The position numbers were made by a program, and so were the translations under genes. A DNA stretch of 64,000 nt from the NCBI GenBank assembly GCA_965218935.1, contig CBDCMH010000001.1:496001-560000 (forward strand), read 5' to 3'. Below are positions 44,582 through 53,274 of this stretch, piece by piece. Below the pieces are notes generated by a model, which worked only from the letters and a program-made list of their open reading frames with translations, did no database searches and had not been told where the DNA came from. This DNA is from JADFOI01 sp965218935 (GTDB lineage: Bacteria; Acidobacteriota; UBA6911; RPQK01; JADFOI01). Numbering within the stretch: the stretch's first letter is position 1; every line of letters starts with the position of its first letter.

Positions 44582-46249
44582 TCAGGAGGTCAGTGGGTCA
44601 GCGCGCTCTTTGTGGGCCCTCACTCGCAAAACGGCTTCCAGTCCCAACCAGAGAGAGAGCAGAAAGATCCCTCCGCCCAGGATCAGCAACAGATAGGTTC
44701 CATCGTTCCAGAAGTCTCGTATCTTGATCACCATGGCCGTTAGGGTGGTGATCAGCATAAACACCATGGGAACACCTGTGTACCAGTAGGGACGACCTCG
44801 CTGCATCAGATAGAGGGTGATGGCCAGAAGAGTGAGGCCGCCCAGGACCTGATTGGTTGTCCCGAAAAGTTGCCACAGGGCCAGGCCGGCAGCTTGTCCG
44901 TTCACCTTGTAAAAGGCAAAAAACCCGATTACGGTCACCGCCAACAGTGAGGCAATATAGCGATTGGCTAGGAATGGGAGCCGCAGAGTCTCGCTCATTT
45001 CCGAGATGTTGAAGCGCAACAGTCTTGTTGCTGAATCGAGTGTGGTCAGGGCAAACGAGATCGCCACCAGTGCTATAAAGGCTTTTCCCACCTCCAGAGG
45101 GAGCCCGAGCTGATTCAAGAAGAGTGCCGAGCCGTCAATAAAGGCCTGCATGTTGGGTCCCAAACCGTCAGCCAATTCCCAGGAGTTGTAATGTGCCATC
45201 CACAGATCCCTGCTCAGAAATCCCGCCGTACAGGCCAGAACCGAGGCCAGACCCAGCAGCGATTCTCCAATCATCCCTCCATAGCCGATTAAAGTAGCGT
45301 CGCTTTCCTTGTTGATCTGTTTTGCGGTGGTGCCCGAGGACACCAAGCCATGAAAACCGGAGATGGCTCCGCAGGCAACGACAATGAAGACGAAAGGGAA
45401 AAGAGGCGGTGCGCCTGGAGGGTGAGTTTGAATTGCGGGGGCGGCGAACTCAGGTCGCAGGACAAAAAAGCCGGCAAAGATGGAAGCCAGCCCCAGATAC
45501 AGAAGTAGGGAATTGAGGTAATCGCGGGGCTGCAATAGGATCCAGACCGGAAGGACCGAAGCCCCCAAACTGTAAAGCAGTAGCAGAATGCTCCAGGTGC
45601 CCAGGGTGAGATCGAGGGTGGGTAATCGAATGCCCAGCCAGACACTGCACAAGGTAATCACCAGGGCAACCCCCGTGATTCGCCAGATCGAAATATTCTT
45701 CCTGTAAACCAGCCAGCCAACCACCAGGGCAAGAACCATGAGGGTGGCACTGGGATAAACCGCTTCCGGGTTGTAGGCGGTGGTGAGCAGGGTGGAGCAA
45801 ACGCTGACGAAAACACCCATGGCCAGGGCAATCAGGAAAAAGATGATGATGTGAAAAAGAGTTTTGGCTCTCTTGCTCACGATCGATTCAGCAACCTTGC
45901 CGATCGACATTCCGCGGGCCCTCACGGAAACGACCAAGGCTCCAAAGTCGTGGACGGCTCCGATAAAGAGTGTTCCGAAAACGACCCAGAGCATGGCTGG
46001 AATCCAACCCCAGATCACGGCAATAGCGGGTCCCAGCATGGGAGAGAGCCCCGCAATGGAAGCGTAGTGGTGTCCAAAGAGAACGTATTTGTTGGTGGGG
46101 ACGTAGTCGATGCCATCCTGAAGATCATGGGCAGGCGTGAGGGCTTGGGAATCCAGTTGAAAGATCCGATGCCCCAGATGTTTGGCATAGAGGTGGTACC
46201 CGGCCAGATAGAGGGCGAAACAGACAAGAGTTGCCAGAATGGGAAGCAT
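44582..46249 (-). CDS. cstA: CstA-family pyruvate/peptide transporter
   Basis: 555 residues, about 14 membrane helices. YVPTNKYVLFGHHYASIAGLSPMLGPAIAVIWGW, GAVHDFGALVVSVRARGMSIG and GFHGLVSSGTTAKQI are CstA motifs. Family members import peptides or pyruvate on carbon starvation. It is shorter than E. coli CstA (about 700), like many non-enterobacterial members. Followed downstream by a family A repeat; no sensor kinase pair is nearby. Confidence 0.9.
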   Translation of the reverse strand: MLPILATLVCFALYLAGYHLYAKHLGHRIFQLDSQALTPAHDLQDGIDYVPTNKYVLFGHHYASIAGLSPMLGPAIAVIWGWIPAMLWVVFGTLFIGAVHDFGALVVSVRARGMSIGKVAESIVSKRAKTLFHIIIFFLIALAMGVFVSVCSTLLTTAYNPEAVYPSATLMVLALVVGWLVYRKNISIWRITGVALVITLCSVWLGIRLPTLDLTLGTWSILLLLYSLGASVLPVWILLQPRDYLNSLLLYLGLASIFAGFFVLRPEFAAPAIQTHPPGAPPLFPFVFIVVACGAISGFHGLVSSGTTAKQINKESDATLIGYGGMIGESLLGLASVLACTAGFLSRDLWMAHYNSWELADGLGPNMQAFIDGSALFLNQLGLPLEVGKAFIALVAISFALTTLDSATRLLRFNISEMSETLRLPFLANRYIASLLAVTVIGFFAFYKVNGQAAGLALWQLFGTTNQVLGGLTLLAITLYLMQRGRPYWYTGVPMVFMLITTLTAMVIKIRDFWNDGTYLLLILGGGIFLLSLWLGLEAVLRVRAHKERADPLTS

Positions 46250-46258
46250 AACTCCTAT

Positions 46259-46897
46259 CTACTCACAGGAAAAAAGGTATTCCTTGAAACCATTCCTCAG
46301 CAGGAAGGAATTGCTGACACGGAAATGGGGTATCAGCTGATTGAGATCAGTTTGCTGATATCGGGGACACGGGCGCAGGACCGTAGAGTTAGTCTGATAA
46401 AGTAGGTGGTCGTGATCCATAATTTGAAAGGTAGTGGTTTTTTCGGGAACATATTTTGAGGTAGAGATGAGTGCGAACAACAACGTTCCCTTGTGACAGA
46501 AATGACCCAAGTGGAGAATCAGAGATTGCAGCTCGTCACGCTCTAAATAGTTGAAAAGGTCCCAGCCCAGGATGATGTCGAAACGAGTGTTCTTCTTGTA
46601 GGGCAAAAGATACTCAAAAACCGCTTGGTAGGAGAGTTTGTCTTCAGAAAGATAATCGAAGGAGGTCAGGGTCCGGTAGAAATCTTCAATGTAAACCTTG
46701 CAGGAGAACTGGGAAAAGAAGTCAACGTTGGCCCCCAAAGCAGGTCCCAGGTCAAGAACATGGTACTTTCGCTGGTGACGGAGCTGGTCGTACAGGACCT
46801 TAAGTGCAAGAGAAGCACTGACTTCAGGTTCAAGCGGAGAATCCTCAATGGGCTCCTCTTTGGACTTCAAACCCAGCGCAGAGAACCACTGCTTCAT
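46259..46897 (-). CDS. Probable class I SAM-dependent methyltransferase
   Basis: 212 residues. Motif I VLDLGPALGANVDFFS (about 46-61), an acidic VYIEDFYRT after strand 2, and FDIILGWDLFNYLERDEL resembling motif IV with the following helix. Substrate unknown. Its ATG overlaps the bactofilin stop by four bases, and it precedes cstA by nine bases, so bactofilin-methyltransferase-cstA may be one unit. Confidence 0.65.
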   Translation of the reverse strand: MKQWFSALGLKSKEEPIEDSPLEPEVSASLALKVLYDQLRHQRKYHVLDLGPALGANVDFFSQFSCKVYIEDFYRTLTSFDYLSEDKLSYQAVFEYLLPYKKNTRFDIILGWDLFNYLERDELQSLILHLGHFCHKGTLLFALISTSKYVPEKTTTFQIMDHDHLLYQTNSTVLRPCPRYQQTDLNQLIPHFRVSNSFLLRNGFKEYLFSCE

Positions 46898-47448
46898 GCT
46901 CGGGGTATGTCGGCCTTGACACCGACACGGCGTTCCTTATTCTTTGGAGTGTCTTTCGCGGGCCCCTCTTCTGGCGCGGAATCCGCTTTGAGTTGAGAAG
47001 GGGCCGATCTTGGCCCAATCGGAGCTTTCGTCAAGGGGACCTTTTCTTTACCGCCCTTGGACTCCATGTCGATACTTCCCTTGAACTTCGCGCCGTCCTC
47101 CAGGTTGACCCGCGGCGCTGTCATATTTCCGCGAACTGTCCCCGACTGCCGGACGACGATCTTCTCTTCTCCGAAGAGATCCCCCTCGACCTCTCCCTCG
47201 ACGGAGATGATCTTTCCATAGATGTTGGCTTGAACGTTTCCGCTTTTTCTCACTGTGACGTTGTTTTTCTTCAACTCGATTCTACCTTCGACTCGGCCCT
47301 GGATCATCAAATCTTCTTCTCCAGTGAGTTCCCCTTTGATATTGATGGAAGGACCGATGACTGCCTTCTCTTTTAACTGTTCGATTGGATTCTTTTTGAA
47401 CCTCTGGGCCGGGAGTTCGGAATTCTCCTCTTCTGGCTTTTTCCACAT
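46894..47448 (-). CDS. Bactofilin
   Basis: 184 residues. The beta-helical core (about 30-130) has the IKGELTGEEDLMIQGRVEGRIEL, VQANIYGKIISVEGEVEGDLFGEEKIVVRQSGTV and NMTAPRVNLEDGAKFKGSIDM turns. A charged N-terminal tail and a disordered Pro/Ala/Lys-rich C-terminus flank it. Bactofilins polymerise without nucleotide and scaffold cell-shape or envelope enzymes. The tight coupling with a methyltransferase is unusual. Confidence 0.88.
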   Translation of the reverse strand: MWKKPEEENSELPAQRFKKNPIEQLKEKAVIGPSINIKGELTGEEDLMIQGRVEGRIELKKNNVTVRKSGNVQANIYGKIISVEGEVEGDLFGEEKIVVRQSGTVRGNMTAPRVNLEDGAKFKGSIDMESKGGKEKVPLTKAPIGPRSAPSQLKADSAPEEGPAKDTPKNKERRVGVKADIPRA

Positions 47449-47552
47449 GGTGGCACACTCCTGACGTGTGAGTCTTTTCTACAATTAAACGCGCTTGAAG
47501 TCAAGTCGACGGATTCCTGGCAACTCTTGTGAAATGGAGGGAATAGGGGTGG

Positions 47553-49328
47553 TTAGAAGGGCCAGAAAAGAGGAATGAGAAAGGAGGCTAGAATCCAAAA
47601 CAGGATGTTCAGAGGGCCACCCACCTTTAGAAAATCGGAGAATTTATATCCTCCCGGACCGAAGATGAAGAGATTGGTTTGATAGCCGATCGGTGTCATA
47701 AAGCTGGCAGAAGCCGCAAACAACACAGCCATGACGAAAGGCTCAGGATTCACCTGCAGGTGCTGGGCGGTGGAAATGCTGATGGGGATCATGAGAATGG
47801 CCGTAGCGTTGTTCGTCATAACGGAGGTGAGAAACGAGGTCAGCAGATACACGCCTGAAAGAACCGCGAAGGGGCCCCACACGTCCAGTTTATCCACCAG
47901 TGTTGTGGCAATGAGGCTGGCTAATCCCGTGTTTTCCATTGCCGAACCCAGGGGAATCAAACAGGCCAACATCACGATGGTTTGCCAGGAGAGGTGGCTG
48001 TAGAGGTCTTGAAGCCGCAAACAACCTGTCAGGAGCATCAGCCCCGTACCGATCACCGACGCTTCTATGATGGACAGAATGTTCAAGGACACCAGCGCGA
48101 TGATTCCCAGGAAGATGCCGACCGCATAGTAGATCTTATCCTTGCGCAAGAAAGTTCGACGGACTTCTTCCAGGACTAGAAAATCTGGTGATTGTCTCAG
48201 CACTTCCATTTGTTCCCGGCTGGTCAGGATCAGGAGCGAATCTCCATACTCCAGCCGGATCTTTCCGATCTTCTCCCGAATGGTACGCCCGTGACTGCGA
48301 ATCGCCAGGGTGTTGGCTTTGTAGGTCTGGCGAAAATTGACCTCTTTCAAAGTACTATCCACTAACCCGGAAACAGGAGAGATGAAGGCTTCGACCAGTA
48401 TGATGTTTTCGTCTTGTAGATCCTGATCCTCAACCGTCAAAGCCTTGATGTCCACCCCCTGTGAGTCCTGAATCTTCAGCAGGGTTTGAGGATCCCCCTG
48501 GACCAACAGAATGTCACCTTCCTGCAGCAGGGTTTCCTTGGCTGAGGGAAGCAGTTTACTCTTGCCTCTGAGAATCTCGATCACTTCCAGGTCATAACCT
48601 TCCCTGAAGTTGGTATCGGCGATCGACTTTCCGACTAAGGGAGAGTCCGCATGGACGATCAGCTCAGTAACGAAGTGGCGTAAACGGTATTCCTCGGTGA
48701 GGCTATCGCGGGTTCTTCGTGAAGGAACAAGATACCGGCCGATGAAAAGAAGGTAGCAGGTTCCTACTGCGAAGAAGATCAAGCCCACCTGTGAGAACTC
48801 GAACATTCCAATTTGCCAGTTCAGGTGGTCCAGGACCAGGGAGTAAACGAGGAGATTGGTGGAAGACCCGATCAAGGTGCAGGTCCCGGCAGACATGGCC
48901 GCAAAGGACATGGGCATCAGAAACTTGCTGGGATCCAGATGTTGTTCGCCAGCAACGGCGATGGTGAGGGGGAGAAAGAGGGCCACTGCTGCCGTGTTGT
49001 TGATGAAAGCCGACAGGACACCGACTGCCACCACGATGGAAAAGAGAAGCCTGAACTCGCTCTTTTGCGCCAAATCGACCAGCTTGTTGGACACGTAATT
49101 GAGTGCGCCCGTGGTTTGAATCCCATAGCTTAGGGCCAGCATACAGGCAACGACCACCGTTGCAGGATTCCCAAAACCTGCAATGGCCTGCTGAGGGGAA
49201 ACGAGATCAAAAGCGACCAGGCTGCCCAGAACGAGAACGCTTACTTTGTCGACGGGAAACACTTCCAGAGCAAATAAGAGTACGGCGGCGACGACGATCG
49301 CACTGAGCAGTAGCATTTCAACGGTCAT
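47553..49328 (-). CDS. SLC13-type anion/Na+ symporter with two TrkA-C domains
   Basis: 591 residues. Membrane half A (about 1-210) has FINNTAAVALFLP and GTCTLIGSSTNLLVY, and half B (about 410-590) has MTNNATAILMIPI and FMTPIGYQTNLFIFGPGGY: the paired NNT/STN loops of the divalent anion symporter family. Two TrkA-C (RCK-C) domains lie between (about 225-300 and 315-385). Likely sulfate, phosphate or dicarboxylate uptake; not resolvable further. Confidence 0.86.
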   Translation of the reverse strand: MTVEMLLLSAIVVAAVLLFALEVFPVDKVSVLVLGSLVAFDLVSPQQAIAGFGNPATVVVACMLALSYGIQTTGALNYVSNKLVDLAQKSEFRLLFSIVVAVGVLSAFINNTAAVALFLPLTIAVAGEQHLDPSKFLMPMSFAAMSAGTCTLIGSSTNLLVYSLVLDHLNWQIGMFEFSQVGLIFFAVGTCYLLFIGRYLVPSRRTRDSLTEEYRLRHFVTELIVHADSPLVGKSIADTNFREGYDLEVIEILRGKSKLLPSAKETLLQEGDILLVQGDPQTLLKIQDSQGVDIKALTVEDQDLQDENIILVEAFISPVSGLVDSTLKEVNFRQTYKANTLAIRSHGRTIREKIGKIRLEYGDSLLILTSREQMEVLRQSPDFLVLEEVRRTFLRKDKIYYAVGIFLGIIALVSLNILSIIEASVIGTGLMLLTGCLRLQDLYSHLSWQTIVMLACLIPLGSAMENTGLASLIATTLVDKLDVWGPFAVLSGVYLLTSFLTSVMTNNATAILMIPISISTAQHLQVNPEPFVMAVLFAASASFMTPIGYQTNLFIFGPGGYKFSDFLKVGGPLNILFWILASFLIPLFWPF

Positions 49329-49371
49329 GGTTCAACTTTCTAGCGCAAGGAACACGGAGGTGTACCACAGG

Positions 49372-50211
49372 TTAACCGTTCAGCTGTCCGTTTTCAACAA
49401 GCTCATCTTCCAACAAGGAAAGGACGGCATCATTCCAACCCTCGGGTCCGGGAATATCCGCTCGATGGGCGCCTGGTAGTTCGTTCCCCAGGGCCGCGAT
49501 ACTGTGCGGGTTTGGGATGATGACGGGAATATCGACTTCTCCCAGCATACTCAAGTCATTCCTACTGTCTCCTAAACCAATGGATTGAACCGTATCTTCT
49601 CGATTCGCTTGATAGAGCCCGATGAGTTGGGCCACGGCTCCTCCCTTTTCACTTTCGCTGCTCAGGTGAAGGAATCTTCCCCCTTGAGTCAATGCCAGGC
49701 CGATTTGTTCCACCTTCTCTTCCAGTTGGCTTTGATCGGGGCGGGGACTCACAATGCTGAAGGGGAGGTCAAACTCTCGCTGAAGTGAGCGCTGAGCTTG
49801 TTCCATAGAAAGTCCCGAGCTCTCAGCCAGCTCCAAGGCCGTCAGTTGATCAAAGCTCCGGATGGTCAAACCACACTCTCCACCGATTCGGGTGAGAATC
49901 TTTTGGAGCTGGGTATAGGGAAGTCCTCGTGAGATGACGAGAAAGGAATCGCTTTCTCGGATCTCCCCTGGAAGCTTGGAGAAGTAGCCTTTGGGGATGT
50001 AAATCCCTCCCCCATTTTCCACGATGAAGGGGTCCCTGTTCCCGACTTCCGTTCGGAACGGGATCACTTCAGCAGCCGTTTTACTGGTACAAAAAACAAG
50101 GGGAATCTGCTTTTCCTGCAACTTAACCAGAGCCGGGAGGGCAGGAGAATAGTCGTAGGTGTCGTGGTCGAGCAGAGTCCCATCCAGATCAGTAAAAACG
50201 ATTTTCAACAT
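49372..50211 (-). CDS. Mannosyl-3-phosphoglycerate phosphatase-like HAD hydrolase
   Basis: 279 residues from ATG 50211 (MLKIVFTDLDGTLLDHDTYDY), nucleophile Asp8 and acid Asp10. PFIVENGGGIYIPKGYF and the C-terminal IGLGDSRNDLSMLGEVDIPVII are the MpgP type of Cof/HAD-IIB. It would release mannosylglycerate, a compatible solute of marine and heat-adapted bacteria. The synthase gene is not in the window. It follows queC after 13 bases. A longer upstream frame antisense into queC is rejected. Confidence 0.8.
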   Translation of the reverse strand: MLKIVFTDLDGTLLDHDTYDYSPALPALVKLQEKQIPLVFCTSKTAAEVIPFRTEVGNRDPFIVENGGGIYIPKGYFSKLPGEIRESDSFLVISRGLPYTQLQKILTRIGGECGLTIRSFDQLTALELAESSGLSMEQAQRSLQREFDLPFSIVSPRPDQSQLEEKVEQIGLALTQGGRFLHLSSESEKGGAVAQLIGLYQANREDTVQSIGLGDSRNDLSMLGEVDIPVIIPNPHSIAALGNELPGAHRADIPGPEGWNDAVLSLLEDELVENGQLNG

Positions 50212-50224
50212 CGAAACGCTGCCG

Positions 50225-50914
50225 TCATTCTCCTGAGACCCGAGTGGGGACTTTGTAGGGCAGTGTATCGTGAAGCCCTGCCTGCTGGAAGCCGCGAAGC
50301 CGTAAAAGACAACTGTCGCAATGTCCACAGGCAATCTCGTCTCCCCTGTAGCAGGACCAGGTGAGGTGAAAAGGGACTTCTAATTCGACTCCCTTTTCAA
50401 CGATTTCCTTCTTGCTCAGATGAATGAGGGGCGTGATGATTTCGATCGAAGTGTCCGGTTTCGTCCCTTCTGCGATGACCGCATTAAAGGCTTCAAAAAA
50501 AGACTCCCGACAATCTGGATATCCTGAGCTGTCCTCCTGGACTGCTCCCATATAGATAAACCGTGCCTTCAAAACTTCGGCCCAACTGGTGGCAATGGAG
50601 AGCAGATTCGCGTTGCGAAAGGGAACATAGGAAACGGGGATTCCTTCACGATCCAGTTCTCCCGCGGGTAGAGCTATGGAGCGATCGGTCAGGGCTGAGC
50701 CTCCAATTTTGCTGAGATGCGTAGGGTCGGCTACAAACCGCTCCGAGACTTGGTAGTGATCAGCGATCTCATTGAAAGCTCTTACTTCTCGGGCCGCTGT
50801 GAGTTGGCCATAACTGACGTGCAGAAAGGCGAGAGACAATCCTCGGGAGTGAGCGACAGCGGCAGTCACACAACTGTCCAAGCCACCACTGACCATGCAG
50901 ACTGCATCGGACAT
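50225..50914 (-). CDS. queC: 7-cyano-7-deazaguanine (preQ0) synthase
   Basis: 229 residues. ATP-pyrophosphatase loop SGGLDS (9-14), FLHVSYGQ, FRNANLLSIA and a C-terminal zinc site with cysteines in LTWSCYRGDEIACGHCDSC. It converts carboxydeazaguanine to preQ0. The queD gene for an earlier step is 45 kb away; queE and queF are not seen. Confidence 0.93.
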   Translation of the reverse strand: MSDAVCMVSGGLDSCVTAAVAHSRGLSLAFLHVSYGQLTAAREVRAFNEIADHYQVSERFVADPTHLSKIGGSALTDRSIALPAGELDREGIPVSYVPFRNANLLSIATSWAEVLKARFIYMGAVQEDSSGYPDCRESFFEAFNAVIAEGTKPDTSIEIITPLIHLSKKEIVEKGVELEVPFHLTWSCYRGDEIACGHCDSCLLRLRGFQQAGLHDTLPYKVPTRVSGE

Positions 50915-50936
50915 CCTCTCGATTCTAGCATGAGTC

Positions 50937-50967
50937 AGTAGAGAGTTTATGAATAATCTCGGCCGGG
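50937..50967. repeat. solo family A end
   Basis: AGTAGAGAGTTTATGAATAA followed by TCTCGGCCGGG matches the inner-to-outer end of family A (GCAGTAGAGAACTTATG…CCGGGCTA). It lies between divergent queC and the 152-residue gene. Confidence 0.6.
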
Positions 50968-50990
50968 TTTGCTGGTAGAATGAGCATTCG

Positions 50991-51449
50991 ATGGGGAGCG
51001 AGGAAGAAAGGCTTCGAACGTTAACATACGAGTTTTTCCAGGCCTATCCAGACTATATCTTTTGCAGGACCCTGGCTACGAACGTCATCGATTATGTCAC
51101 GACCTATGAGAGTGCCACCGCAATTTTGGCGAAGAGAGCACGAGCAGCTGAGCAAAATCGCCAACAGATTGATGAGAAGCTAGATCACTACAGCATCAAC
51201 ATCCGTGGGCAGCCGGGTCGAGTGAAAGATCTCTCATTGAGAAAAATCATCCTGCAGGAGGATGCGGTGCTCCAGGAGATTACGAATTTCTACTTCAAAC
51301 ATCCCTATGCCCATAGACGGACCAAGAAGAGTCGTCTCTTGCCACGCTGGATTCGCACTTTCTTTCTAAGTGCCCTGCTGGGGAACGCCAAGAAGCGTGA
51401 GTTGGATCTTGACTATGAAGCCTATTTCGACATGCTCAGGCTACTCTAA
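50991..51449 (+). CDS. Uncharacterised protein, 152 residues
   Basis: Not recognised. It is soluble and helical, with RTLATNVIDYVTTYESATAILAKRARAAEQNR suggesting a coiled coil (about 25-60), a conserved-looking RVKDLSLRKIILQEDAVLQEITNFYF, and a basic C-terminal part RRTKKSRLLPRWIRTFFLSALLG that might contact the membrane. Two bases separate it from the next gene, also of unknown function, so they probably act together. Confidence 0.6.
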   Translation: MGSEEERLRTLTYEFFQAYPDYIFCRTLATNVIDYVTTYESATAILAKRARAAEQNRQQIDEKLDHYSINIRGQPGRVKDLSLRKIILQEDAVLQEITNFYFKHPYAHRRTKKSRLLPRWIRTFFLSALLGNAKKRELDLDYEAYFDMLRLL

Positions 51450-51451
51450 TC

Positions 51452-51784
51452 ATGCTGGAGACCGTAAAAAAAGCCACCATTATCATCGTAGTGATTCTGC
51501 TCTCGATCTTTGCAGGTTCCATGCTTCTCCTGCGTTACTATGAGGTGGACCTGGTTCACACGATCGTACTCAATGCGGTCATCCAAAAGGCGCCTGAGGG
51601 GTATCCCAGGCAGGAGATATCGCAGGCTTTTGCCGTAGCTCGACAGAGGGCCGAAGAGGAGAATCGGGAAGGGGCCTATCTGGAGGAGCTCTTTTCCTTT
51701 TCCCGGCGACTGGAGAAGATCCAGTTGCTGAGTCGGGACGAGCTGGAGGAATTGCTTAACGAAGTGGGGAGACAGGGAGATTAG
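51452..51784 (+). CDS. Uncharacterised single-pass membrane protein, 110 residues
   Basis: Not recognised. One N-terminal membrane helix (KATIIIVVILLSIFAGSMLLL, about 8-28) is followed by an acidic helical tail containing QEISQAFAVARQRAEEENREGAYLEELFSFSRRLEKIQLLSRDELEELLNEV, probably a coiled coil facing one side. Its stop codon lies inside the left arm of a 19 bp hairpin. Confidence 0.6.
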   Translation: MLETVKKATIIIVVILLSIFAGSMLLLRYYEVDLVHTIVLNAVIQKAPEGYPRQEISQAFAVARQRAEEENREGAYLEELFSFSRRLEKIQLLSRDELEELLNEVGRQGD

Positions 51785-51810
51785 GGCCTATCCCTAATCT
51801 CCCTGTCTCC
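51768..51810 (+). terminator. 19 bp perfect hairpin
   Basis: Arms 51768-51786 and 51792-51810 are exact complements around a five-base loop (CCTAT), then TTCCTTT. It spans the stop of the 110-residue gene and ends 21 bases before the next GTG start; probable terminator or attenuator for the RDD gene. Confidence 0.7.
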
Positions 51811-51831
51811 TTCCTTTGCTAACATTGCCCG

Positions 51832-52788
51832 GTGCAGTGCCCTCTTTGTCGAATCCAGATTTCCGGGAAGAGTTGTCCTCAATGCGGGATTGAGATTACC
51901 TCTACGGCAACAGAGGCACCGAAAGAAGCAACGGTAGGGTCCCCTGCCCTCCGGGAATCGGAAACTCCCGATTGGCGTTTGCAGGTCAAGCATAAGGTCG
52001 TCCAGCACACTGAGAGAAAGGACAAGCAGGATCAAACAGGCCGTGAGGTGCCTCAGAAGAGAGTCACCAAGACTGAAAGTAAACGTCCTCTCTTTGACTA
52101 CAGCTTAGGAGACCCAGCCCAGGGACTTCAGGAGCAAAGAGTCGTCACCTTTGCCAGGAGCGCTCGCGTGTCTCAACCTGTGGTGGAGAAGCCCTTGATT
52201 CGAACTCCCCTGGGTACCAGCACCAGGCTTCGTTCTCACCTTCCCAAACAGCAGGCGCTGATGCTGGAGGCCCCTGCGGCACCAGCACCTGCAGATTCCT
52301 CTGTTTCCACCGGTGAAGAGACGACTACCAGCCCGATCGGACTCTCGCATGAAGTCCTATTTTCTCGCATGTTGGCCGGGATCATTGATCTTTTTCTGCC
52401 TGTCTTGATTGCCGTTGTTTTCAGTTTTTCGGCGGCGAAGATTCTGAACTTCGACTTCTTTTCTCCAAATTCGCTACGTCTGGGAGTGCTCGTTGCTCTC
52501 TCTTTTTTCTTTCTCAATTCATTTTACTTTCTTGTCCTGAGTGGCCAGACACCAGGAATGTATCTGACTGATTTGCAGTTGGTGGGAGAAGAGTCAGAGA
52601 GGGTTCCGTTTCGGTCTCTTGTGATTAGAATCTGTCTTTTTCTGCCTGTGGTCGCGACTGTAGTGGGTCTGCTCTGGAGTATCCTTGACCCATGGTGCAG
52701 GGGGGTGCACGACCTTATTTCCGGGACGCGCGTCGTTCCTATCCCTCAGGTTTCGTCCGGTGAGATCTCCACCTCTCGCAAGAATTGA
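51832..52788 (+). CDS. Zinc-ribbon RDD-family membrane protein
   Basis: 318 residues from GTG 51832. The N-terminus MQCPLCRIQISGKSCPQCG is a CxxC-CxxC zinc ribbon. A 150-residue charged, probably disordered, linker follows, then an RDD domain (about 175-310) with LFSRMLAGIIDLFLPVLIAVV, SGQTPGMYLTDLQLVG and WCRGVHDLISGTRVV. RDD proteins are poorly understood and some affect Na+ or Li+ tolerance. Its end overlaps the convergent 157-residue gene by 43 bases. Confidence 0.8.
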   Translation: MQCPLCRIQISGKSCPQCGIEITSTATEAPKEATVGSPALRESETPDWRLQVKHKVVQHTERKDKQDQTGREVPQKRVTKTESKRPLFDYSLGDPAQGLQEQRVVTFARSARVSQPVVEKPLIRTPLGTSTRLRSHLPKQQALMLEAPAAPAPADSSVSTGEETTTSPIGLSHEVLFSRMLAGIIDLFLPVLIAVVFSFSAAKILNFDFFSPNSLRLGVLVALSFFFLNSFYFLVLSGQTPGMYLTDLQLVGEESERVPFRSLVIRICLFLPVVATVVGLLWSILDPWCRGVHDLISGTRVVPIPQVSSGEISTSRKN

Positions 52789-53219
52789 TCGACCAGAACC
52801 TTCAAGTGGGGACGGCACCGGTATTCCACATCAGGATCCCTGACAAAGGTGTTGACGATCACACACATCGTCGAGACCAACTCTTGTGGGTTCGATGACT
52901 GAAAAACGGACTTCCGAAGCGAGATAAGGGCTTCCTGGAAATCGTTCTCTTCAAGAAAGCGTCCGAGAGGAAAACTCTCTAAAACCAGTCGAATAATATT
53001 TCCAAAAGCAGGATAGTCCTCTTCGTAAGTGACAAGCGGAACAAGATACTCCTGGTCCAGTTCAAGCTCCAGTTCCTGTTCGGCAAGACTTTCCTGCTCC
53101 AGAAGACTCTGAATTCCCGTAGGTTTCAATTGCCACGGTCTTCGCAGGAGGAACTGGGCCAATATGAATAACAGGGCGCCCGTGAAGGCCAACAAAAGAT
53201 GAAGATAAGAAATCGACAT
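52746..53219 (-). CDS. Uncharacterised N-terminally anchored protein, 157 residues
   Basis: Not recognised. One membrane segment (YLHLLLAFTGALLFILAQFLL, about 5-25) is followed by a soluble acidic region with LLEQESLAEQELELELDQEYLVPL and a helical C-terminal part. Convergent with and overlapping the RDD gene. Nothing in the sequence points to a function. Confidence 0.55.
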   Translation of the reverse strand: MSISYLHLLLAFTGALLFILAQFLLRRPWQLKPTGIQSLLEQESLAEQELELELDQEYLVPLVTYEEDYPAFGNIIRLVLESFPLGRFLEENDFQEALISLRKSVFQSSNPQELVSTMCVIVNTFVRDPDVEYRCRPHLKVLVDQFLREVEISPDET

Positions 53220-53238
53220 GAGTGCAATTCGAGTCGCA

Positions 53239-53274
53239 CTAGCCCGGATTATGCATAGTCCGGACGAGACACTA
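53239..53274. repeat. solo family A end abutting a solo family B end
   Basis: CTAGCCCGGATTATGCATA (family A end) is followed after three bases by CGGACGAGACACTA (family B end). The TAG stop of the propeller gene (53272-53274, read on the minus strand) is made by the family B end. Confidence 0.65.
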
